The notes: generated from the sequence alone by a model not told the origin. Numbered from the stretch's first letter, positions 46,478 to 58,480 are shown. The stretch is 64,000 nucleotides of DNA from Tamarix chinensis (GCA_030549775.1 CM060180.1:90745172-90809171), one strand, 5' to 3'. Numbers and translations: made by a program.

Positions 46478-46565
46478 GAGAAAAATTATAAAATAGAGAT
46501 TTGAACCTATAAGGGCCTTCCCAAACCAATATAACGGGACCATTAGACCAAAGGTGCAACTCAAC
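46478..46565 (-). ncRNA. Possible tRNA-derived SINE head
   Basis: On the minus strand TGGTCTAATGG resembles the tRNA A-box and, about 45 bases later, GGTTCAAATCT resembles the B-box (GGTTCGANTCC). Order and spacing fit a split Pol III promoter. An (AG)/(CT)n run follows at the expected 3' side. No target duplication was identified and the sequence does not fold obviously into an intact tRNA, so a tRNA-related SINE relic is the best guess. Confidence 0.35.
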
Positions 46566-49500
46566 CTTTTATTCTGACATAAGATATCATATACATAACC
46601 ATTAGTTGGGGCCTTGATATTTTTGGAGCCTTAGGCCTATATCTACTCACCTAAGCCTAGGGTTAGCTATGGGAATACCTAGGATTTATAAGGTCACACA
46701 TTATCACATCTAGATGTAGCTACATATATCCAAAAGTCTGACATTCCTACTCCATAAAACTCTATGGAGGATGGTAAGTGATCACAAAACATGTATCTTT
46801 AAGAAAAATTTTAACCCATTTTACCACATCCATATCATTTGTTTTGTAATTCTCAAACAAAAACCTATATCTTATATTCCATAGTAAACACACAACACGA
46901 GCAATAGTAATTTTCCAAGCCACCTTAGTATAAACTTTATAGCTTTTCTTGTTTTACCTAAATGCATGAACAATACTTGCTAATGTATTCATGCCTCAAC
47001 AACTAGCTAATCAAGACCTCAAGTCCTCCCAAACATACTACCTATTTATAGTAAGGAACTTTGTGACTTGAGGATGTTACTTTCTCTACTCCCCCGGTCA
47101 CTTTAACATGCTCTCTATATTATATGTACAAGGTTAGACTCATTGAAAGCCTATGTAGATTATTTCAAAATGATTTTCTATAATTTTTAAATTATTCCTA
47201 TGTGCTTTATTTCACATTGACAGTTCAATTTTATATTTTAATGCTCCTAGAATGCACAAATTGGGAGATTCATCTTATTAAACACATGAGGAATGTGGTA
47301 AGATCTTATAAGTGTCACACACTGACTTTTCACTAAGCAACCTTCGTGTGACCTTTAACCTTTTCTGACTCCGTAAGATACTAATTTAGCCTTTACCTTT
47401 GAAGTCTACTAACACCTAAGATAAGAAACTTCACTTATCATTGAACCTTCACACTCACAAGGGAACATAAGAGAGTTTGTTAGAAATAAAAGAGAGCTTT
47501 ACCTAGAGAGAAACTCAAATAGATTACAACCCTTGCCTGTAGAAAATGAGACTCCTCTCTCTCTTTTATAATGTGATTCCTTAATTACAAAAAACAGGAA
47601 GAAATATTTTAAATTGGTCCAAAATTATCTTCTTGGTAATTATCCATTAGACCATAAAAAAGTGGTGCAGAACATTATTTTGTTAGGTGTATAAAATCTT
47701 ACTTCTAGAAGTACCCCCCCTTAACCCATATAGTGGAATTAGATAAGTATAGAAGCCTCTTACTTCTTTCACACATTTCTATAGTTATTTATTATTATCT
47801 AGAATATTCCAAAAAAAGTGCTCAAAGATGTCAATGAAAACTTACCCCATCCATTTAACATTCTATGCTATTTGACTGTCTGATCACCTAGTATCTCTTT
47901 AACCTCACAATTGAAGAATGTTTCATTTGTAGGACTTGCACACTTGCACTATAATACCTTCATCCTAAAATATTTTAAAATGTAGTTAAAATAGATTGAT
48001 ATAAAATAAAATGATTTTAGTTTTAAAAAAGGATTAAAATATAGGTAAAAATATGAGTTGTAGAAAACTAGTCCACTAGTTATGGCCTAAATTAGGCAAA
48101 TAATTCACCCTGAAACCCAATTAATCATCCTAAAACAAGTATTAATCTAGTTTTGAAAAATCAATAGAATAATTATACCAATCCATTGATATTTTGGAAC
48201 CATTTAATTGGTTATTCTGGATCGTTTAGGTGCTTTATGGTTTTGATTCATTTTTTCTTCAAATATTTGTGAAATCTTCTTATTATGATATCTTTGTGAT
48301 AATAAACATATTTTAGTATCATGGGATAATTTTCATATTAATAGGATTATTATTTAATTTTATTTAGATAAAAATACCATAAAAGCACTTTTGAGGTAAT
48401 TTTCTCACCTACCCTGTTTTCTTTCTCATCCTTTTTATTCACTGTCTTAAGCATGCATGTGCATACCTTTTTTGCAGCTTTTGATTTTTTCCTCTAGTTT
48501 ATTATGGCCAAATTTTCTTTTAATCTCCCTCACTCTCACCATTCCCATACCTTTTACATCTTATGCCTTAACTCAACCTCAAAGTCAACACTCCTCGTCC
48601 TTCTCTCCCATTTCCTTTTTTGTAGACTAGTAGGGATCTTAACCTCTCATTATAATTAATTTTACCCTATAAAATTCATAAATCTCCTTTGTATTCTTCT
48701 ATTTCATTTCTTATAATATTTATAAATGTGCTACCTTAGTTCCTTTGTCTTCTTAGCAACTGACTCCTTCTTGTACCCTCCTTTCTCTCTCTCTCTCTCT
48801 CTCTCTCCCCCCTTCATATTTATCCTCATTTTAACTCCTATTTGTTTACCTTAAACAAAGGAGGGTTATAGTAGGGAAATAGTTAAAGAGCTTTGGTTTT
48901 CCTCTTCTTGGCACTCTTGGGTTGAGGTTGAGGATTTACCTCTTTCATTTTATATTGATTTATGTTTGTTTGAATTTAATTTTTAAAGGTTTTTACTAAG
49001 TTGGTTCTCTTGATTTTACCTAGGAAATTGAGAAGGCTTGGAGGGTTTCCATTAAGTTAAGGTCTTCTTTATTAAAAGATTAATTTCTTTCAAGGATAAT
49101 TAAAATTACCTCAATATGTGGTTAGACAATCATATGTTAGTATTTTTTTGGACTATCTATTCATGTTCTATCTTTGATTTTGAATATACATGCTAGTATG
49201 AGGTTATAGGAGCATTATTTATGAGATATGCATGATCTTTTGGAGCATGACAACATATTTGACCATTTTCTTAGATTTTGATGGAATATGAGGAATGAAT
49301 GTTGATGAGATTATAAGTGTGATAAAAGTGTACACAGTGTGCAACATGATTTTCAATGAGTTTTTATGTTTAAAGGCATGCTAGAGATGCATCGATGATA
49401 TATAATGGGGTTAATCACATGAGTAATATGTTTTACCAAGGGAAACTAGTCATTTGATAAGAGAAAATTGGTCAACTAATATACCTGTCAACAAAATTTG

Positions 49501-49884
49501 GCTAATCATCATACTAGTTAAGTTAAAATTATATCTATTTACTCTTGGTTTATACCAATCAACTAGTTTACCAATTAACTAATTACCCCTAAACTAGTCA
49601 ACTATTTTGTTTATTTAGCTTGAGTTTTTTTCTTTGTTGTTTCCAAACAAGTTAGATGGTTTGTGAGGTTAGTCATTTGGTCCCCTAGGGTAATTTTGTA
49701 TATTATGGGTTCATTATGTGTTTCACCTTAGTTTTTAACCTCATTTTGTGAGTTCCACCTTGGATATTCACATTTATATTTATGTTTAGCCTTGAATAAT
49801 TTAATAAAAGGATTTGGTTAATGATTATGGAAATTTAGGCTGAGTATGCATAATTAGGTTTAGCTTATCATGGTGACTAAGTAC

Positions 49885-50090
49885 CCTCTAACCTAGGAGT
49901 CTTAGTGTGGTGGGTTTTGAAGATGTTGGTACAACTCCCTTGGTACTAGTGATAGTTGTGGTGGGTGTTGTAGGCCCAAAATTGAGCACATGCCACTTAC
50001 TTGGGAGTCTAAGTGTGGCAAATGTTGAAGATCCTGATTCAATCCCCTTAACACTAATGTATAGTGGCGGTGGGAGTTGAAATCCTATGT
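49885..50090 (+). repeat. Two diverged tandem copies of a ~110-bp unit
   Basis: The phrase aggagtcttagtgtgg ... gttgaagat ... ggtgggtgttg is repeated once with changes (gggagtctaagtgtgg ... gttgaagat ... ggtgggagttg). No gene is supported here. Confidence 0.6.
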
Positions 50091-50689
50091 TTGTCCCCAT
50101 TGAGATAATGTCAATTAATCTAAGACATAATTATTAGAGATTCCTTAGAAGACCTTTGGTGTTCTTATAGCTGTGGATTGGCTATTATTTTCTATCAAAG
50201 TGAATAGCATGTTCCCATGTAATATATGTTAAGTATGATTCATGTTATATATGTTAGCATACCTTCTATGTATTACCTAAATAAGCATGATCCCTTATGT
50301 ACATCAAGAGCCTTACCCTATATTACATAGATTTTTTTATCAGTACTTCATTGTACTACTACTACCTTATGTGGTCACTGTGATGACCCATCTTTCATTT
50401 TGAGGATTAGATGATGATTTATAGGGCTATAATTATCAACGAGAGTATGTTGAGGATGATGATGTGGGTCAATAGTCAGCTATGCTTAGGGAGTTATTTA
50501 CTTTTTTAGTTAAGAGTTAGGCTAATTGGGTTAGCTAGTTTTTACCCACTACATTAGGTTTATTTTTAGCTTTCAATTATTAAAACCCTTAGCCTTTTTT
50601 TTGTAATGTATATAATCTATATTATTGTCTCATATTATTTATCTTTTATATAATTTGTGTGTTTGGTTTTGTTTTGCATTACATCAAAT

Positions 50690-51990
50690 ATAAGGATTGG
50701 TCATCACCATCTACCAATATTTGAGGGTCAGGAGGACCTGAATGGTATAAGATGTTGGTTGAGGGACTTTGTGAAGGTTTTCATAGCTAGTAGTTTCCCA
50801 TAGGATAGGAAGGTTGACATGGGGGTGCTCTACCTAATAGGTTCTATTGATGGCTAGTGGGAGAGTCGATAGTTAGGATGGACTATTTGGGATTAGTGGT
50901 AGTTGTTTATGGAGTTGATCTAAGTCTCTTCTTCCTTACCCGCTTAAGGATGGTGAAGTATGACCAGTTCATGGCACTATTTTAGGGTACGTCTTTAGTG
51001 GAGGATTACTATCTTAGAGGTTAATGTAAATGAGATTATGAAAAGGTCCACAAGTTTCATCTAGAGCTCTGTTTGAGGCTTCAGAAGTTGTTAGCAGGAA
51101 ACCATACACTAAACTTGAAGGCGATGCATAATTATTTCATGGAGGCATCCTTGGTTATTCAAGCTCATAACTCCTAATTTGATGCCAAGTGGAGATTTTA
51201 GGGTAGTTAATGTCTTAGGGGATAAAAATAATTCTAGCCCGCATTTAGTTATTAGATAAGGCTTACACACTAGTATGGAGGACAACTTAGTCAGCCACGG
51301 ATAGAGAGGCATTCACATTGTAGAAGATGGAATAGGTATCATCCACGAGAGGGTTTTTTTAGGATAATAGGTCATATATCACATGTGTGGTAGCCTAGGG
51401 AACACGTAGTTTGAGTGCTACTCTATAAGGGTTAGTGTCTAGCAGAGGCAAACTTAGTCATATGGCTTAAATAACTAATAGTGGAGCCAACTAGATTACT
51501 TAGTAGAGGGATCCAAAGCCATAGACTTTTTATCTCAGTCCTGATTCAAGTACAGTGGTAGAACCACCAATAGATAATCACTTGAATGTTATAGGCTAGT
51601 TGGTGGTTAATAATCAATCAAACATTGTCATAGGTACATCCCATGTTTATTTTCTACCACCATGCATGTTTGTTTGATAATGATGTACTATACTTTTTTT
51701 TATGCCAATCACTTTTGTAGCTAGAGTTGGAATGTCTACATCTTCTAATATAGAGACCTATGCTTTCATCTTTTTTAGGGATAAAATTATATGCAGTAGG
51801 GTATATAAGGATTTTTCCTTATTCATTAGCAATGTGGAGTTATTGATATACCTCATAGAGTTAGAGTTGCATGATTTTGATATGATCTTGGGGATAGGCA
51901 TATTGTTGAGGAATCGAGTAATGATAGATTGTGCACAAGAGTGCCAAGTTCTTAAGGGACCAAAGGGTGTTAGGGTCTTTCACTAGATAT
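50690..51990 (+). pseudogene. gag-protease remnant of a Del/Tekay-like Gypsy element
   Basis: Highly degraded. The gag-like part reads FEGQEDLNGI, DRKVDMGVLYLIGSIDG and similar pieces between stops. A poor zinc-knuckle trace (MCGSLGNT) lies near 51.38 kb. The best part is the open frame 51702-51986, with SRVYKDFSLFISNVELLIYL and FDMILGIGILLRNRVMIDC, corresponding to the retropepsin-linker region of Del/Tekay-type polyproteins (usual DMILGMDWL motif). It is cut by the hAT-like element at 52003; the polyprotein resumes at 56514. Confidence 0.72.
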
Positions 51991-52445
51991 GCAAGCTTAG
52001 GCTAGGGATGGAAATGGATCAGGTCTGGGTCGAGTCCAGCCATACCCTGACCCGGGCTCGTTTATATTACTTAGACCCAGACCCGACCCAGATCCATCGG
52101 GTCTCAAAAGTTTAGACCCAGACCCAGATCCACCGGGTCTAGCAGGTAAACGTGTCCTAAATGATTCCAACTATTTTTAAAAAAGATAATTAATAATCTA
52201 TGCTAATACAAATACATTAATTTTTTATATAGCTTGATATGTATTTTTTGTTTAAAAAAATCCTCCAAGTGAAAAAATAAATATATTAAAATAGTTACAT
52301 TAACTTTTCAAATGGTATTGTAATGCTTTTAGAATAAAATATTGTACATATTACTTATAAAGTAAATATACAAAAATAAAATTAAAAAAAATGAATAAGG
52401 AGCTCAAATAAGATTAAGATTAAAAAAAAACATAATACTAGTATG

Positions 52446-52482
52446 TATTTATATATATATGTGTGTGTATATATATATAAGA
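52446..52482 (+). repeat. TA/TG dinucleotide run at left virus border
   Basis: Runs of ta and tg (tatatatatgtgtgtgtata) directly adjoin the truncated RT end of the pararetrovirus fragment. The right border at 56283-56322 has the reverse-complement type of run. Confidence 0.85.
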
Positions 52483-53420
52483 ATCTTTGGAGTTGGGTTT
52501 TGTCTAAGATTTGGTCAGGAAACTTAGACGCAAACTCTATGGACCTTTTTATTGGGACAATAGTACCAGACTCGATATAATGTCCTAAGAAACGGATCCT
52601 AGTTTGGGCTAAGGAGATTTTGGGCTTAGACACAACTAACCCACTATGGTTGGCGACACTTAGGAATGTCCTAAGATTTCTAAAATGTTGATCCACACTG
52701 TTTGAGTATACTAAGACGTCATCTATGTATACTAGGAAGAAATTTGAATATGGATTAAAAATTTCAATCATAATCCTTTGAAATTTAGATGGAGAATTTT
52801 TTAAACCAAATGGCATGACATTCCATTCATATTGGCCAAAAGGGACAGTGAATGCAGTTTTGTATCTGTCTTTTGGATTAATTTGAATTTGTAAATCGAA
52901 TTTGCCTTTAACAAGTTTAGGTTTCTCATCCTAGGGATTTCTAAGAAGGAAAGTGTATTTTTTTGTTCCTTTTAATTTGAAAGAAATTCCTGTTAAACCT
53001 ACCATGTAAGGTGTAATCAGATTTATGAAAGACATGCCTAAGATAACAGATTGACTAATGTACGGTGTTATCAAATAGGTTGATTTTATTTGTAAGTTAT
53101 TACAAATTAAATCAGCCTCACATTTGTGTTTGATTTTGAGTCTAGAGCTGTTTGCTGTAGAAAATTTCTCATTTGATTTGGAAAGGTATTTTCTTGGTAT
53201 AATACCTTCTTTGATATAGTTTAAGTCAGCACCGATATCAAATAGTGCGACCGTATTTATTTGAAAACCATCTTCTAACCTAAGGGTTATACTGATGATA
53301 TATTTCCTAGAAGTAATTTATTTTAACACGTTAAGAAAATCTCCTGGGATCATTTCATTTGGAATTTGTTCATCTTCAGAATTTTCAGGTTCACTTGGTT
53401 TTGGAGACGAGTTTTGTAAT
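52480..53420 (-). pseudogene. Caulimovirid protease and truncated reverse transcriptase
   Basis: The minus strand gives a retropepsin core with ALFDIGADLNYI (the usual D-S/T-G has become D-I-G), VILGMSFINLI and a stop near 52.93 kb. The RT then appears abruptly: the N-terminal motifs are missing and the sequence passes directly into QINPKDRYKTAFTVP, MPFGLKNSPSKFQRIM, the catalytic YIDDVLVYS (about 52.70-52.73 kb) and FLGHYIESG. It ends at the dinucleotide run near 52480. Internal deletion and loss of the end make it inactive. Confidence 0.8.
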
Positions 53421-53461
53421 TGTTTTGATAATAATATTTGAATTATTTGACCATCAGATTC

Positions 53462-54129
53462 TTATTTTTGTTTTAAAGATTTTAATTCTTTTTTGACTTC
53501 GTTGATCTCATGTTGGAGTTCAGAAGTTGTTGGAATTAAATTCTTTGATTTTTGCCATTTGTTAAGAATCTTTGTTAGGTCATATGCATTTGTTGGTTTT
53601 TGCGGAATGTTTGACTTTGCTGGTTTTGGTGGTTCATCAGGTTCAATTGACTCCATTAGTTGTCCAAGATATTCTTTTTGTTTTAATGGGTCCGGAATTA
53701 AATGAACTGTATCTAAAACCATTTTTTGTTCTTTGGTTAAAACAGACATTTGATTTTCAATGGCCTCTTCTTCTGGGTCAGAAGAGTGATATGAAGAAGA
53801 AGATGATTCAGTTATGATTTCATCTAATTTTGGGTTTTTGTTTTCTTCCTCAGATGATACTAAGAGGCTTTGGATTTTTTCCCTAGTTTCTTCATCTAAG
53901 TCTAATTTACGAATTTGTTTGTTTAATTTGCAAAATTTTTTAGTGTGTCCAAGTTTTCCACACTTGTAGCATTTGAAGTTGTTGTTCCTATTCCCATTCC
54001 TATACCCTGGATTTTTTGAAGAAGAAACTGCAGGTTTCTTACCCTTGGGTTTTGATCTATGGTAATAGGGTATTTGTTTTTTATTTTGCGGAGCAGGCAA
54101 ATATTTTTGTTTTGATTTTTTGCGGTAAC
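53462..54129 (-). pseudogene. Zinc knuckle and acidic C-terminal region of coat polyprotein
   Basis: A basic Lys/Asn-rich stretch leads to the CCHC knuckle CYKCGKLGHTKKFC (about 53.93-53.97 kb), the nucleic-acid-binding motif of caulimovirid coat proteins. An acidic Ser/Glu-rich region (SSSSSYHSSDPEEE) and a coiled-coil-like Glu/Lys tail follow. The open frame of 212 codons is continuous; the stop at 53462 interrupts the junction to the protease. Confidence 0.8.
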
Positions 54130-55208
54130 TAGGTTCACAATTCGTAGGACATTTTTGTTTGTTTGATGTTCCTAGAATATCGAATTGTTTGCAAAATGAT
54201 CCTAGTTCCCATTTTGTTTTATTCAGTTCCCACTTTAAATATTTTTGGAGTTTTAAATCTTGACAGATTTTTAAACCCTCTTTTTGAGTGAAACTAATTA
54301 ATTCACCATAAGTGAATTTGTTATATGGGATTTGATTGCCATGAGCTTCTTTTATTTTATTTCTAACCTTTTCACCTAATAATGGAGGTAATCCAAAATT
54401 TTTCTTTCCAGAATGGTTGGTTTGAATCTTCCCTAAGCATTACTCTAGTTAGAAAAGTGTTTTTGTACCATCAGAAATCACTCAGGTGTTTGCACCTAAG
54501 GTTTGAAAGAAGTTATACATTTTTGTCTTTGAGGTGTGATGGGTCACCTACAAAGTGCAGAGATATGGCAAGGATAAGAGATGCAACAACATCAGAAATT
54601 GGTTCACCATTGTCGAAGATGATTTCATAATTTTCATCTAGTTTAATGGCGTCTAAAATTCGAATTTGTTCTTCCGAAGTTAAGTGGAAGTCCCACCAAC
54701 CTTTAAGTTGTCCTGAGAACCTTTCTATAAGGAGTTCTGCTATGGCTATATCAGAAGTGTTGATTTGGGTTTTATATGCATTTGCGGCCACGGTCATTTG
54801 TTGTAACAAGTCTAAGATTTGATATTCAGACAGTCCATCTATGTTCCATTCGTATAAGGAATTCGCTTTATAGTTGGGCTGAACTAATTTGTCGGGCCTA
54901 ACTTCAAGGATGAGGTCAGGTGCGGTTTGTCTAGGTATTATGGTCCTAGATGACATTGGGTCACCTAAACGGGCTACTACAGGCTCTACAGGCTCTTGGG
55001 CTTCGTCTGACTCTGTTTGATCCGTTTGGTTTACCATGTTAATTTGGGTTGTTTGGTCAGGTGTATTAGGGACCTGATTTTGGCTAGATGAAGTCGAAGG
55101 AGCAACTAAATTTATCTTTTCTTTAATTGCTTGAATAAATTCATCTTTTTCAGTTTGAATTTCCTTTTGATTGGATTTTGATAATTCAAAAGGTTTAAAT
55201 ACTGACAT
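54130..55208 (-). pseudogene. Caulimovirid coat protein region
   Basis: An ATG at 55208 (MSVFKPFEL) opens 231 codons in a different phase from the movement protein. An acidic, Gln/Thr/Pro-rich N-terminal part is followed by SLYEWNIDGLSEYQIL and LKGWWDFHLTSEEQ, conserved in caulimovirid coat proteins. The frame ends at 54513. Further coat-like sequence (KIKEAHGNQIPYNKFTYGEL, KYLKWELNKTKWEL) follows in other phases down to about 54130, so at least one frameshift is present. Confidence 0.78.
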
Positions 55209-55638
55209 TTTCTTTTGTTCTAGTTTTTGATTTTCAGAAATAGTTTGGATTGCAGGTAATATCGTCTTTTGAATTTTTTGTCCAGTTTTACCACTTGAGT
55301 GCCAATTGTGTTAAGATGAATGTTTGTATAATTTTTATGTAAAACAATATTTTTTGTGTTTTCTAATTCATCTTCTTTTGGCATCCTAAGTGGTTTTAAC
55401 TCTAGGGTGTTTTCCCTAGCAGTCATTTGAATGTTTTGTAGAGGCGGATGTTATGTTTCAACCGCTCCTCTTTTAGTTTTCCAGGTTTTGGTTTTGCTTC
55501 GAGTGGTTACTGGTTTATGTGAAAGCTAAGTTTGATAGTTCCATCATCGAATTGGGTTATTCGATTTAAATTTGTATTTGGTTTTGGAATTACAGGTTTT
55601 GATTTGTCTTCCTGGGGTGGTAAGGCTTTTTCTAAAGT

Positions 55639-56282
55639 CTAATCCTCAGGGAGTTCTACCTCCTTCCATTTGATTGTTTTTGGAACTAAAATATTTGATC
55701 TTGATTCATTAGTTTGTAAAACTAATGTCTCACCTTTTTGTTTTTGACTAACTACATTTGTTTTGAAAGCAGTTTTCGCTACCTTATAGTGAATCCTATA
55801 GATTACAGCTACAGGCACAGATCCTTCAAGCATTTCATAACCATGAGTTTTAATTTGCAAGGTTAAAGCATGCATAATATTTGGATCAGTAAGCGAAGGA
55901 GAAAAAATTGGAAAGCAGTTAAAAAATATAGGACTAGCACACATACTCGATTCTATAGTTCCTAACATGGAATCCGCAAAATTCTTCATCCTACCATCTC
56001 TAAGGATAGCTAAGATCGAAGTGTTTAGGCCTTCTCTAGTCAACGATTTGAATCCTACTTGGAATAATCCTAAGTGGATGTATTTGAATCCATTTCTCCT
56101 ATGATTTTTGATTGAATCTTTTGATAGGAGTTGTATAGTTTCGAAGGGTTTGCTAATTTGAATGTCACATTCCTCGGTTTTGATTACATAGTTTGTTTGA
56201 AGAATGTTCCAGTTTCATGTCCTATAGACCATTTCCTTTTGAAATTTAGAAAGTTTCCAATTATCTATGGATCCTTTAAATT
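55639..56282 (-). pseudogene. Caulimovirid movement protein remnant
   Basis: The minus strand begins at the dinucleotide border and includes ISKPFETIQLLSK, GLNTSILAILRDGRM, FADSMLGTIESS, FNCFPIFSPSLTDPNI and ALTLQIKTHGYEM, followed by VAVIYRIHYKV. These are the conserved blocks of the caulimovirid cell-to-cell movement protein, a plasmodesmata-acting 30K-superfamily protein. There is at least one stop near the N-terminal end. The reading ends at a stop at 55639. Confidence 0.82.
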
Positions 56283-56322
56283 TTATATATATATACATAC
56301 ACACACACACATATGTATATTA
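56283..56322 (+). repeat. TA/CA dinucleotide run at right virus border
   Basis: Runs of ta and ca (tatatacatacacacacaca) adjoin the movement-protein end of the pararetrovirus fragment. With the run at 52446-52482, this suggests one original dinucleotide repeat inside the hAT-like element into which virus DNA was inserted. Confidence 0.85.
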
Positions 56323-56513
56323 AATGGGTCTGGCGGATCAGGTCTGGGTCTAGAACTACTAGACCTAGACCCAGATCCTTTAAGGTATATATGGAATTAG
56401 ACCCGACCCAGACCAGTTGGGTCTAAAAATCACGGAACTAGACCCACTAAAAATAAGGCGGGTCTAGCGGGTCTGGGTCAGGTCCGAGAGCCATTGCCAT
56501 CCCTAGCCTAGGC

Positions 56514-58480
56514 CCTTAGTGAGGATCATATCCACCATAAAACTCAACATGCTTGTGAAAAAGGGTTGTTAGCTTTTCATGTGTAGTATTCAATACTTAG
56601 ATAAAGGTGAGTTGGTGATTAAGGGCATCCCAATGGTGCAAAGGTTTTCATACTTTTTTGCTAATGAGAATCTAGGTATGTTGCTAGTGCATGAGATTAA
56701 CTTAACGACCAACCATTTACCAAGGATAAATCTTGTCTCAAAGGAACTATATGGTATAGCACCAACTAAGATGGCAGAGTTGCACACTCATTTGGTGGAT
56801 TTGTTGAAGAAGAGCTACACTCAACTGAGTGTATCACCTTTGAGTAAAAATGGTAGTGAGTTGAGATTATGTATTAACTATTGGGTGTTGAATCAAGTGA
56901 CCATGAGGAATAAGTATCCTCTACCATGAATAAATAATCTATATAATAAGTTAAAAGGACCTACAGTCCTCTTATAGATCAACCTTAGATTAGGGTATCA
57001 ACAATTGAGGATTATCAATATGGATATTCTGAAAATGGCATCTCAGATGAGGTGTAGGTGTTATGATTAACTGTAATGTCTTTCAAACTCACTGATGTGA
57101 TGAAAATGTTCATGGAATCAACATTTGGATAAGTTCACTTTATATTTTTTATTTTTATTTTTATCAATGACATCCTTGTCTATTTTAAGACTCATGAGGA
57201 ACATTAATGAAATTTGAGGCAAATATTGTTGTTATTGAGGACACATGAGTTGTATGCTAAACTCTTGAAGTACTAGTTCTATCTTGGTGATGTATCTTTT
57301 TTAGGTTAAGCAACCTTGAGGGATGGAGTGCTGGTTAATCCTTTAAAGATTATAGTAATGCCTGAGTATTTAGTACCAACTAGTGTTAGAGAAGTTTGTA
57401 ACTTTTAAGGGTTTGAAGGATACTAAAAATGTTATGTATAAGACTTTTCTAGTATCAATTATCCTTTAACTACCTTGGTGAAGAAGAAAACACACTTTTA
57501 GTAGCACAATCGGTGCATAGAGACTTTCGAGGAGCTAAAGAGGATGTTAACTTTGGTTTGGACTCTTACATTGACATCTATTACTAAAGGATTTGAGGTT
57601 TATAATGACTTACCCAAACATGGTTTAGGGTTCATCTTGATCCAACATGAAAAGTGATTCTCAATGGTTGAAGGAGCATGAACATAACTATCTTGAGCTC
57701 AAGATACATTACTTACATGGATTTTCGTGTAATTTTTTCACTAACCCTAATATCCTCAATTATATATTCACTTAGCAAGAAAGGAAAATGAGAAACGGAG
57801 ATAGTTATGTTAGTTAAGGATTACCATTTAGAGTTAACCTACTATGAGGGTAAGACCAACATCATAACATATGGTCTTAGTAGGAAGACTTCACATTCAC
57901 TTGTTACTTTGGTGATTTCATATTGTATTTGGTAGGATCTTCAAGCGATGGGAATTGGGGTTGTTGGGTTCATAAATATTGACACAAGGATAAGTGCTCT
58001 CACAAGTTCACTAACCATTTTTGTTGAGATTCCAGTTAGTCAATCTAGTAATGTCAAGCTAGAGAGTATCAGATAGGCTATAGCTGAGGGTAGAGATATT
58101 GGGTTTTAGATTCACAAAGATGCCATCATCAGATTATAAGGTAGATTCCTCAGATTTGTATTGAGAAAAATAGAAATACTCTGGAGGAAACTCATCTTAC
58201 ACTTTATTGCATTTACCTTGGAGGGGATAAGGTGTATAAGGACCTAAAGTAGATTTATTGCTAGCCTCTCATGAAGTGGTTGGTAGCAAACTTTATTACT
58301 AGGTTCTTGATCTATTAGAAATTCAAGATCAAGCATAATTTACCTATAGGATTAGTCCAATATTTTGAGGTTCCTTGCTTGAATTTGGGTAACATTCCTT
58401 AGTGTAAGATTAGTAGATCTGAAGTGTGGAACAAATAGTCAATGTTTATAGGAATCACGTGGTGAGGCTACATGGGATTC
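56514..58480 (+). pseudogene. RT-RNase H-integrase remnant of the Del/Tekay-like Gypsy element
   Basis: Continuation of the polyprotein cut at 52003. After a few stops it reads IKGIPMVQRFSYFFANE, ELYGIAPTKMAELHTHL, LLKKSYTQLSVSPLSKNGSE and LRLCINYWVLNQVTMRNKYP, the start of the RT in Del/Tekay-type elements. RT and RNase H traces continue in broken frames to about 57.9 kb, and an integrase-like YRNHVVRLHGI appears near 58.46 kb. The catalytic RT motif is not intact. It ends around 58.48 kb without a recognisable LTR. Confidence 0.7.

Larger units (their letters stand above)
44546..49870. other. AT-rich intergenic DNA, microsatellites only
   Basis: I recognise no coding region. The minus-strand frame at 45318-45707 is Ile/Phe/Tyr-rich, as expected by chance in AT-rich DNA. 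Simple repeats are listed separately. A weak SINE-like segment lies at about 46.48-46.56 kb. A block with ggtcaac/actagtt words at about 49.43-49.62 kb resembles the motif cluster at 58.6-60.96 kb and may belong to the flanking part of the Del-like element that follows. Confidence 0.5.
52480..56282 (-). mobile_element. Endogenous caulimovirid (pararetrovirus) fragment, defective
   Basis: Read right to left, the minus strand carries movement protein, coat protein with zinc knuckle, an acidic region, protease and reverse transcriptase, in the order of single-polyprotein caulimovirids (Petuvirus and Florendovirus-like genomes). The pieces lie in three different phases, with internal stops, and the reverse transcriptase is internally deleted and truncated, with RNase H absent. 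It is therefore a non-functional genomic fossil. Both borders are TA/CA dinucleotide runs, a setting known for integrated caulimovirid DNA. The genus assignment is tentative. Confidence 0.85.
52003..56505. mobile_element. hAT-like TIR element carrying pararetrovirus DNA
   Basis: The ends are imperfect terminal inverted repeats, TAGGGATGGAAATGG on the left and, reversed, TAGGGATGGCAATGG on the right. They are followed by subterminal gggtctgggtc-type repeats on both sides. The flanks are 8-mers GCTTAGGC (51995-52002) and GCCTAGGC (56506-56513), a target duplication with one mismatch. An 8-bp duplication and TAGGGATGGCAATGG-like ends are typical of plant non-autonomous hAT elements. No transposase is visible. 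Its middle (52480-56282) is a caulimovirid fragment. It splits the Del-like Gypsy polyprotein. Confidence 0.78.

Noticed and set aside
52480..56282. A potentially active integrated virus
   Set aside because: The coding pieces are in three phases with stops, the reverse transcriptase is internally deleted, RNase H is missing, and there is no terminal duplication, so it is a defective fossil.
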